The translations under genes were made by a program, and so were the position numbers. This document shows positions 35,094 to 42,034 of a DNA stretch of 64,000 bases, piece by piece; the stretch's first letter is position 1, and every line of letters begins with the position of its first letter. The DNA comes from Gordoniibacillus chartarius (GTDB lineage Bacteria > Bacillota > Bacilli > Paenibacillales > NBRC-103111). The notes beneath the pieces are model-generated. The model saw only the letters and a program-made list of their open reading frames with translations. It did no database searches and was not told where the DNA came from. Where the stretch lies: NCBI RefSeq assembly GCF_042432825.1, contig NZ_JBHLWN010000024.1, positions 46,258 to 110,257 on the forward strand, in the 5' to 3' direction.

Positions 35094-36475
35094 ACGGGAC
35101 ACTGCTGTATAACGGAACGGTGCTGACGATGGACAGCGGCCTCCGCGTGCTGAAGCCGGGCTATGTGTATATCGAGGGAGACACGATCCGCGAAGTGGGC
35201 GAATGGGCGGAGAACGAGCGTTTGGACAGCATCCGCAAGCGCTGCTCGCATGTTTACGATGCGGCAGGCAAGGCGATCATCCCCGGTCTGATGAATGCCC
35301 ATACGCATCTGTTTCAAACGTATATGAGAGGCGTGTCCGACGACATGCCTTTGTCCGAATGGCTGCGCAGCGTCATATGGCCGATGAGTCTCGCGATGGA
35401 GCCGGAGGATTTTTATTTGGCGGCTTTGATCGGCTGTGTCGAAAATTTGAAATCAGGCGCGACCTGCCTTATGGATCATCATTACATTCATACCTCTTTG
35501 GATAATACCGCAGGTGTTCTGCGGGCGTTCGCCGAGTCCGGGATACGAGGACATTTGGCGCGCGGCGGCTCCGATCTGTCGGGCCAGCTCCGGCTGCGGG
35601 AAACGGACGAACAAGTTTTTGCCCACACGGACGCCCTGCTCGATGCGTGGCATGGAGCGGCGGCGGGACGCATCCGCATCGCCCTTGGGCCGCTTAACTT
35701 ATACGGCTGCTCGCGGAATTTTCTGGAGAACGCCGCACGCTACAGCGAAGAGCGCGGGCTTATCAATCATGTGCACGTGGCGGAGACGAGCGGCCAAATT
35801 GCGAACACGCTGGAACGGTTCGGACTGAGAAACCTGGAGCTGCTGGACGCGGTCGGCTTGCTTGGCGAGCGTACGCAGGTGGTGCACGGCATCTGGCTGG
35901 ATGACGGCGAGCTGGAGGCGATCCGTAAAAGGCGGGCGTCCGTCGTGCATTGTCCGGTATCGAATATGTATTTGGCTTCCGGAATTGCCAAGGTGCCGCA
36001 AATGCTGCGGATGGGCATCAATGTTGCGCTTGGCACGGACGGTCCGGGCAGCAACAATTGTCAGGATAATCTCGAGGTGCTGAAGTTTGCCGCTTGCTTG
36101 CACAAAGTGGACCAGCTCGATTCGACGCTGCTGCCGCCGATGGAGGTGCTGCAAATGGCGACGATCGGCGGGGCGAAGTCGATGGGACGAGACAACGAGC
36201 TCGGCAGCCTGGAGCCGGGGAAGAAAGCGGACGTTGTCGTCGTCGATCTCGAGAAAGCGCATATCGGCCCGGTGCACCGGGTATCATCGGCGCTTGTATA
36301 CAACGCTAACGGCAACGATGTCGAGCTTGTTCTGGTAGGCGGGCGAGTCGTTGTCGAGCATGGACAGTGCGTGCTGATCGACGAACGGGAAGTGCTGCGC
36401 CGGGCCCAGTCCCGCGTCGACGCTTTACGAGCCAGGCTGGCGGTGCATTACCCGATATTCGCTGCGAATGACTAA
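35090..36475 (+). CDS. TrzN/AtzA/MtaD-family amidohydrolase
   Basis: 461 residues. NAHTHLFQTYMRG, HVHVAETSGQ, VVHGIWLDD and LGTDGPGSNN supply the metal site of this subgroup, which removes amino or other leaving groups from purine, pterin or triazine rings. It differs clearly from the 8-oxoguanine deaminase-like gene at 21823 (NAHTHLF versus NTHHHLF), so two paralogues handle different substrates. GTG start overlapping the pucG stop. A deaminase for a modified purine is the likeliest role. Confidence 0.8.
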   Translation: MNGTLLYNGTVLTMDSGLRVLKPGYVYIEGDTIREVGEWAENERLDSIRKRCSHVYDAAGKAIIPGLMNAHTHLFQTYMRGVSDDMPLSEWLRSVIWPMSLAMEPEDFYLAALIGCVENLKSGATCLMDHHYIHTSLDNTAGVLRAFAESGIRGHLARGGSDLSGQLRLRETDEQVFAHTDALLDAWHGAAAGRIRIALGPLNLYGCSRNFLENAARYSEERGLINHVHVAETSGQIANTLERFGLRNLELLDAVGLLGERTQVVHGIWLDDGELEAIRKRRASVVHCPVSNMYLASGIAKVPQMLRMGINVALGTDGPGSNNCQDNLEVLKFAACLHKVDQLDSTLLPPMEVLQMATIGGAKSMGRDNELGSLEPGKKADVVVVDLEKAHIGPVHRVSSALVYNANGNDVELVLVGGRVVVEHGQCVLIDEREVLRRAQSRVDALRARLAVHYPIFAAND

Positions 36476-36498
36476 TCGATACGAAGGGACGATGAGCT

Positions 36499-37494
36499 AT
36501 GGAGTTAGGAAGATTGCACGATCCGGTGTTGGTTCACGATTGGCATGCCGTATGCTTGGCATCCGAATTGACCGATAAGCCGATCGGAGTGAAGCTGCTT
36601 GGGGAACGGGTCGTCGTGTTCCGCAACGAACATGGCGTTCATGCGCTGCAAGACTTGTGCATTCACCGCGGAGCGATGCTTTCCGAGGGCTGGCTGCAGG
36701 ATGGAACGGTCGTCTGTCCGTATCATGGCTGGCAGTACGACGGAAACGGACAGTGCGTCTGTATACCGGCTCAGCCGAAGGGGGAGCGAATTCCGCCTAG
36801 AGCCAAGACGTCCTCTTATTCGTGCGAGGAAAAATACGGCTTCGTGTGGGTATGTCTGGGCGAGCCGGGGGACGGGGTGCCGCATTTTGAGGAATTTGCC
36901 GATCCCGCCTATCGCCCGCTTCCGTGCGGTCCCTATAAAGTAAAGGCGGCAGGGACGCGAGTCATCGAGAACTTCACCGATTTCGCCCATTTGATGTTCG
37001 TTCACCAAAACTTGCTGGGCCATCCGGATCATGCCGAGCTGCCGGACATTGAGGTTGTCAAAGAGAACGGCCGGATTTATATCGAGAACGTGCCGATCTT
37101 TCAGCCGGTGGCGCATTCCGGATCCGATAAAAGAGAAGGGACGACGTACATGTACCGCAAAGAAGTGTATCGGGCGCTGGGGGCACGTCTGTCCAAAACG
37201 GATCCGAGCAACGGGCAGACGCTCTGGATCATGCTGTCGGTCACGCCGGTTACGGCGAACGAGTGTCTTGTGTTTATGATGGTCTCGAGAAACTACGGAT
37301 TCGATGTGGATGACGCCAACTTCATTCAATTTCAAAATATCGTGTTCGAGCAGGATGCGCGCGTCATCGAAACGCAGAAGCCGGAGCTGCTGCCGCTCGA
37401 CCTGCAGGCGGAGCTGAATCACCGCGTCGATCGCTTCTCGGTAGCGTATCGAAGGTGGTTGCGAGAGCTGGGGGTAGTGGTAGGGACGATATAG
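36499..37494 (+). CDS. Rieske non-heme iron oxygenase, alpha subunit
   Basis: 331 residues. The Rieske centre is C-x-H-x16-C-x2-H starting at Cys54 (CIHRGAML to CPYHGWQYD). The mononuclear iron site lies in ENFTDFAHLMFVHQNLLGH. Relatives include vanillate and caffeine N/O-demethylases, which need a separate reductase; none is encoded in this window. In a purine cluster, N-demethylation or ring hydroxylation of a substituted purine is a fair hypothesis, nothing more. Last gene of the long cluster; no clear terminator follows before the next promoter. Confidence 0.85.
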   Translation: MELGRLHDPVLVHDWHAVCLASELTDKPIGVKLLGERVVVFRNEHGVHALQDLCIHRGAMLSEGWLQDGTVVCPYHGWQYDGNGQCVCIPAQPKGERIPPRAKTSSYSCEEKYGFVWVCLGEPGDGVPHFEEFADPAYRPLPCGPYKVKAAGTRVIENFTDFAHLMFVHQNLLGHPDHAELPDIEVVKENGRIYIENVPIFQPVAHSGSDKREGTTYMYRKEVYRALGARLSKTDPSNGQTLWIMLSVTPVTANECLVFMMVSRNYGFDVDDANFIQFQNIVFEQDARVIETQKPELLPLDLQAELNHRVDRFSVAYRRWLRELGVVVGTI

Positions 37495-37612
37495 ATGTTA
37501 AATTCATGTCAGATACACACTCCCATTTTGGATGGATTCGGCTTATTCTTGTAGAGCTGAACAAAAACTTCCTGCCGGATTGTATTTGGTTACAAAGTCG
37601 ATGTTATGAATA

Positions 37613-37641
37613 TTGACGTGTAGGTGACGGGCACATAAGAT
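37613..37641 (+). promoter_or_regulatory. Sigma-A promoter for the NMT1-type lipoprotein gene
   Basis: TTGACG, a 17-base spacer and TAAGAT form a good sigma-A promoter 50 bases before the start codon. A partial TnrA/GlnR-like element (TGTTATGAATATTGACG, 37602-37618, one core mismatch) overlaps its -35. TTGGTTA at 37586-37592 recalls the core of the B. subtilis PucR box. Confidence 0.65.
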
Positions 37642-37690
37642 AGAGCCAGAAACAGCAATCCATCCTACAGATTGTGGAGGGGAAGAGACG

Positions 37691-38737
37691 ATGAAGATGA
37701 TGAAGGGCAAACGGGGATTCACTTACACGTTGATCATGGCCGTATCGATGAGTTTGCTTGCCGCCTGCGGCCAGAATGCAGCCGCCCCGGCAGCCGGAGG
37801 AGCCGGAACACCCGCCGCCAGTCCGGCGGCGTCCGCCGAGCCGAAAACGCCGGTAAAAGCGACATTGGTGCTCAACTGGTTCGCCGAGCCGGAGCATGGG
37901 GGCAATTTTGCCGCACTCGCCAAAGGGTTCTACAAGGATGCCGGCTTCGATATGACGCTGATGCCGGGCGGTCCGCAAGTCTCCTCCACGCAAATCGTAG
38001 CTTCCGGCAAAGCGGAATTCGGCATGGCTAATGCCGACGATATTCTTGTTGCCAGGCAAGAGGGCGTCCCGGTCGTAGCGATCGCCACCGCCTTCCAGAA
38101 GAGCCCGCAGGCGCTGTTCTATCACAAGAGCTCCGGACTGAAAGACTTCAGCGACTTGAACGGCCGCAAAGTATATGTCGCTTCGACCGCAAGCTTCTGG
38201 CTGTTTATGAAAAATAAATATAAGCTGGACAAAGCGCAGGAGATGAAATATACCGGCTCGCTCGTCAACTTCGTCAACGATCCGCAGGCCGTCACGCAAG
38301 GATACATCACTTCCGAATCGTACACGCTCCAGCAGCAGGGCGTTGAATTCGGGACGCTGCTGAACGCCGATTCCGGCTATAACATCTACGCAGGCGTCTA
38401 TTTTACGACGGAGAAAATGATCGCCGAGCACCCGGACCAGGTCAAGGCTTTCGTAGAAGCGACCGTTAAAGGATGGGATTACTACAAGGATCATTCGGAT
38501 GAAATCAACCCGTCAATCCAGGAGAAAAATCCCGACATGAGCATCGATATGATGAAGTTCAGCGCTCAGAAGCAGGTGGAATTCGCTTTTGGCGGCGATG
38601 CGGCGACGAATGGCACCGGAACGATGAGCAAAGCCCGCTGGGAGGAGCTGCAGAAGCAGCTGATTGAGGTGGGGGTGCTCAAGAAAGCGGAACCGATCGA
38701 CAATGCGTATACATTAAAATTCCTGCCGGGCAAATAA
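37691..38737 (+). CDS. NMT1/THI5-like ABC substrate-binding lipoprotein
   Basis: 348 residues. Signal peptide with lipobox LLAAC, lipid-anchored Cys26, then an Ala/Gly/Pro-rich tether to about residue 50. The mature domain begins LVLNWFAEPEHGGNFAALAKGFYKDAG, as in NMT1-like proteins that bind pyrimidines, thiamine precursors, riboflavin or sulfonates. It is the natural partner of the ATPase and permease at 14487-16215, 21 kb upstream. Own promoter and terminator allow the binding protein to be made in excess. The ligand is unknown, probably a nitrogen heterocycle. Confidence 0.88.
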   Translation: MKMMKGKRGFTYTLIMAVSMSLLAACGQNAAAPAAGGAGTPAASPAASAEPKTPVKATLVLNWFAEPEHGGNFAALAKGFYKDAGFDMTLMPGGPQVSSTQIVASGKAEFGMANADDILVARQEGVPVVAIATAFQKSPQALFYHKSSGLKDFSDLNGRKVYVASTASFWLFMKNKYKLDKAQEMKYTGSLVNFVNDPQAVTQGYITSESYTLQQQGVEFGTLLNADSGYNIYAGVYFTTEKMIAEHPDQVKAFVEATVKGWDYYKDHSDEINPSIQEKNPDMSIDMMKFSAQKQVEFAFGGDAATNGTGTMSKARWEELQKQLIEVGVLKKAEPIDNAYTLKFLPGK

Positions 38738-38757
38738 CATCGTCAGCGGGGCTGCAT

Positions 38758-38787
38758 GGAAAGAGAGGGGCTTTGCCCCTCTCTTTC
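38758..38787 (+). terminator. Rho-independent terminator at the end of the cluster
   Basis: A perfect 13-base-pair stem, GAAAGAGAGGGGC with GCCCCTCTCTTTC and a three-base loop, lies 22 bases after the lipoprotein stop. The T-tract is short. Confidence 0.75.
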
Positions 38788-38934
38788 GTACATGTATAGC
38801 CGGGAAATGATGAGAAGAGGAGTTACAATCGGATTTCCCGCTTCGTCAACATGAACCGTAGTCACCTCATGAAGATAGCTGTAGGCTGACAAACCAATCC
38901 TTGTATTATAACATCGTTGAACAGCCGTCGCGGC

Positions 38935-39519
38935 TCACCCGGGAGATCGACAGGCAATCATCTCCCAAGAATAAGTGTAGTAGCAAAACTGTTGAGGTCC
39001 GTAGGGAGTCAGAAACGATCGACATACCAGCCCATATTGAGGAATTGGCATAAAATAACGAGCTGAGGCAGCATTTCGCTGATTTCCGTTATTTACAGCC
39101 TTCAAATAACGAGTTAACAGTGCATACCACGTTTTTAAATCGAGGACTCCATTTATATTGTCAGGAGTCAGTTTCATGAAATGCTTCTGAAAAAGTGTGA
39201 CCGCCTCTTTCGTCTTTTCCCCGAATCGTCCGTTTTCGTCCACAGCAGCGGAGAAAGCCGCCTGATCGTATTTTTTGCCAATGACGTCAAGATAGTGTTG
39301 AATGTTTACTACCTGCTTATCCGTATCGCCTAAACTCAGCGGGGGAATAAAGCTATATAGTTCATTATGGATAACGATTTGAGCGGCGAAGGTCGTTTCA
39401 AAATGGCTGCCGTAAAAATGCTTAATGATTTCCAGGTGCGATTTACCTCTTCTTGCCATTAATCTGGCCGGGGTTTGCTCCATCTGTTTTTTTCCTGCAC
39501 ACTTAATGCTGGTGCCATT
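38935..39519 (-). pseudogene. C-terminal part of the duplicated SpoIID-like gene, downstream of an in-frame TGA
   Basis: This is the continuation, in the same frame, of the gene that stops with TGA at 39522-39520. The 194 residues after the stop complete the second repeat: MEQTPARLMARRGKSH aligns with MEQSRILAREGKDH of repeat 1. A peptidoglycan-binding domain follows (LGDTDKQVVNIQHYLDVIG, NGRFGEKTKEAV), then a Tyr/Phe-rich C terminus. An internal ATG at 39483 has no good ribosome binding site. Either the region is translated by readthrough or the gene is broken; the second is more likely. Confidence 0.65.
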
Positions 39520-41802
39520 TCAATATTGTGATAAAAATGGGAAAAAGTGATCGCCCGGATATTCAATATACTTGTTGAAGAACTCCTCGATATTTCGGAC
39601 AAGCGGTTCTTGTGCGTTAGCCAGATGATGCTCGTCGAAATCATGATCGATGCCTGTGTTGTCCGTAATGTGATAATCTTTACCCTGTCTGCGGTAAAAC
39701 TCTGTGTAATAACGGTTTAATGTAAAAGATACGACTGCAATGACATTCGCCCGAATCGCCTCGTCTTCCGTAAATCCGTTAATTTCTTTATGAAGCACGC
39801 CTTTAATATAGTCGACAAATGGAACCTCAATGGTTCGTGCTTGGGTTCGAATAAGCCTGCCGGTAATGAGATCCCGTTTCACAATTAAATGCAATCGTAT
39901 CGTGTCGGGAATAACTAAACCAATAACAGGGTGTGGATTCGGTTCGTATCCATGAGCAAACTTATAGGTGCTATAAAATAATTGAGGATGTATGGAAAGC
40001 TGCGAAATATTATAAGGATTCTCAGGACGTTTGACTGCGGTGGGCTTGGAATCGTCGATTTTGATCGTTTTGATCGCGGACGTATCTTCCATTCGCGCCG
40101 GAGTGAGATGAATCTCGGGTATAGCTCTTGAGCCTGCATGTATTTTTACATATTCTACACGCACTTGCTCGTAATTCGGATGCTTTACGGTGATGATGTA
40201 TTTACCTTGCGCCGCTGGGGCTCCGCCGGCGTTCTCGCTGCGAATATCCGAAGGCAAGGCAGGTAAAGTCATAGCTTCCATATTGCCGAATTGGTCGGTT
40301 TGCAAACGTCTGATGATGTTTCCGCTCATATCGCTGATTTCTACTTGGGTCCCGGGAATGGGGGTAAGGTCTCCCTTTTGATAAACGCTTACGACAAGCT
40401 CGCCGGTTGGCGTTTGCGCTTCCAGACGTGCAGGGGGAGGTGGAGCCGGAAAATCGAAAGCATGATCATTGCGCGATGGACTGTTAATCGCTATATAATA
40501 ATTCGTTAATAGGTTATACCATGTTGCTTGATCGACGACTCCCGTAATTTTATTACCTTTCCATTTCAGCACATATTGCTGATAAGCTTTAACCACTTTA
40601 AGTGTTTTTTCTCCAAAGCGTCCATTCTCTTCAACCGCCCTTCTTAAAACCTGAAGACCATAACTTTTACCTATTGCATCAAGGTAGGTTTGAATCTCTT
40701 GCACGCGCCCACCGGAATCACCCAACTTCAACGGATTTATAAAGGTATAAAATTGATTATTGATCATGATGAAAGCCGCGGAACGGGGATTATAGTTTTG
40801 GCCATAAAATTGTTTAATCAACTGAACGTGATCTTTCCCCTCCCTGGCTAGAATCCTGCTTTGCTCCATATCTAACTTTCCTTCATTAGCGCAGCCCGAT
40901 GTACAATGCAATGCCAAAAAAGGGAAATGCGGGTGACCCGGGTATTCGATAAATTGACTAAAGAATGCGTCCGTATTCCTGACAAGAGGTTCTTGCATAG
41001 TAGGTCTTTCTATAAAGCCGAGATCGACCGAAGGATCATTCGTGATATGATAATTTTTATTCTGGTTTCTATAATGATCCGTGTAATAGCGGTTTAAAGT
41101 GAAGGAAACGAATGCAATGATATTCGCTTTAATGGCTTCATCTTCAGTAAATCCGTCAAGCTCTTGATGGACGACACCTTTAATATAGTCCACAAATTTA
41201 ACGACAACCGTACGTACAGGCTCGTTAGTACCTTCCTTGGGAAATACATGCAATCGGATTGTCTCGGGAATGGTGAGGCCGATAGGCGGGTGGGGGTTGT
41301 GATGGTAAGGAACATGATGGTGGGACATTGGAAGCTTCAATGATTTTACTATGGCGTGCGAGTTGACGGTAAGCTCGGAAATATTAAATGGATTTTGTCC
41401 TATTTTGACTACGGGAGGTTCGGGATCCTCCAGTTTCAATGTTTTCATTACGGGCAAGCCTTCGCTTCTTACGGAAGAAAGATGAACCTCCGGTATGGCT
41501 TTCGAACCTTCCAAGATGCGAACACCCTCTAGACGAACCGTTTCATAACGAGGATGTTTGACAGTAACGTTATATTTGCCCTGCACTGCTTGAGCTCCAG
41601 ACGTATTGTCGCTGCGGTTGTTACGATTAGGCAACGCAGGCAAAGCGACGGTTTGGATAATACCGAACTCATCGGTCTGCAGACGTTGGACGCCATTGCC
41701 GTTCATATCGCTAATTTCTACTTGAGCTCCGGAAATAGGAGCGAGGTTCCCTTCTCGATAAACACTAACAACAAGTTCGCCGAATGGTTTCATCTCCTCC
41801 AC
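39520..41802 (-). CDS. Duplicated SpoIID-like / peptidoglycan-binding protein, cut short by TGA
   Basis: About 760 residues up to the stop. Each of two tandem repeats of about 385-440 residues holds (a) a carboxypeptidase-regulatory-like beta domain (GELVVSVY, then GKYNVTVKHPRYE), (b) a SpoIID-like region (VDYIKGVVHQELDGFTEDEA) and (c) a peptidoglycan-binding domain (LGDSGGRVQEIQTYLDAIG). Repeat 2 breaks off after FPFLSQY at a TGA, before its peptidoglycan-binding part. No signal peptide is visible, so export is unexplained unless it acts in the mother cell or spore. The GTG at 41802 follows CGAGGAG by eight bases; ATG at 41820 is the alternative. The gene is more AT-rich than the cluster to its left. 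A spore-envelope role is a guess. Confidence 0.65.
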   Translation of the reverse strand: MEEMKPFGELVVSVYREGNLAPISGAQVEISDMNGNGVQRLQTDEFGIIQTVALPALPNRNNRSDNTSGAQAVQGKYNVTVKHPRYETVRLEGVRILEGSKAIPEVHLSSVRSEGLPVMKTLKLEDPEPPVVKIGQNPFNISELTVNSHAIVKSLKLPMSHHHVPYHHNPHPPIGLTIPETIRLHVFPKEGTNEPVRTVVVKFVDYIKGVVHQELDGFTEDEAIKANIIAFVSFTLNRYYTDHYRNQNKNYHITNDPSVDLGFIERPTMQEPLVRNTDAFFSQFIEYPGHPHFPFLALHCTSGCANEGKLDMEQSRILAREGKDHVQLIKQFYGQNYNPRSAAFIMINNQFYTFINPLKLGDSGGRVQEIQTYLDAIGKSYGLQVLRRAVEENGRFGEKTLKVVKAYQQYVLKWKGNKITGVVDQATWYNLLTNYYIAINSPSRNDHAFDFPAPPPPARLEAQTPTGELVVSVYQKGDLTPIPGTQVEISDMSGNIIRRLQTDQFGNMEAMTLPALPSDIRSENAGGAPAAQGKYIITVKHPNYEQVRVEYVKIHAGSRAIPEIHLTPARMEDTSAIKTIKIDDSKPTAVKRPENPYNISQLSIHPQLFYSTYKFAHGYEPNPHPVIGLVIPDTIRLHLIVKRDLITGRLIRTQARTIEVPFVDYIKGVLHKEINGFTEDEAIRANVIAVVSFTLNRYYTEFYRRQGKDYHITDNTGIDHDFDEHHLANAQEPLVRNIEEFFNKYIEYPGDHFFPFLSQY

Positions 41803-41931
41803 GGTAACCACTCCTCGCATAAGTCATACAAGGAAAATGTATGCTGTAAACAATTGGGGGATTCGGAATGTAAAGGAATTTTTGTATCAAATCAAAATAG
41901 GAGGTTTAGCCAAGCTGGTGTCACAGCGATC

Positions 41932-41978
41932 AAAAAAATTACGATACAGGGTTGCCGATACTTCCGGCAACCCTGTAT
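41932..41978 (-). terminator. Strong hairpin plus T-tract in the leader of the SpoIID-like gene
   Basis: ATACAGGGTTGCCG (41944-41957) pairs perfectly with CGGCAACCCTGTAT (41965-41978). Read on the minus strand, the stem is followed five bases later by seven T residues (41938-41932), so it is a classical intrinsic terminator pointing toward the minus-strand gene at 41802. It lies upstream of that gene, suggesting an attenuator in its leader or a block against antisense transcription from the regulator at 42035. Confidence 0.6.
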
Positions 41979-41997
41979 GATATTCCTGTACAGCTTG

Positions 41998-42012
41998 TGT
42001 AAGCGTTTAACA
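41998..42012. promoter_or_regulatory. Possible CcpA (cre)-like element
   Basis: TGTAAGCGTTTAACA resembles the cre consensus TGWNANCGNTNWCA but carries one extra base in the right half. It sits 23 bases before the AraC-type regulator start. Weak evidence. Confidence 0.25.
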
Positions 42013-42034
42013 AACACATAGATGGGGGGCCCCT

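Noticed and set aside
8739..36475. Many long open frames antisense to the catabolic genes
   Set aside because: They follow from high GC content and codon bias of the real genes, lack ribosome binding sites and have low-complexity Arg/Pro-rich translations.
37495..37690. NMT1-motif (xanthine-binding) RNA before the NMT1-type binding-protein gene
   Set aside because: No convincing paired elements were found in the short leader after the -10 element; only about 40 bases of leader are transcribed from the mapped promoter.
39520..39522. TGA as a selenocysteine codon
   Set aside because: The alignment with repeat 1 around this codon is ambiguous (a one-residue gap shifts Cys off the TGA), no convincing SECIS hairpin follows, and no selenium genes are in the window. 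Kept only as an alternative in the finding.
41918..41980. 20-codon leader-peptide reading frame (GTG to TGA) after AGGAGG
   Set aside because: The ribosome-binding spacing is too long and most of the frame lies inside the hairpin, so coding is probably accidental.
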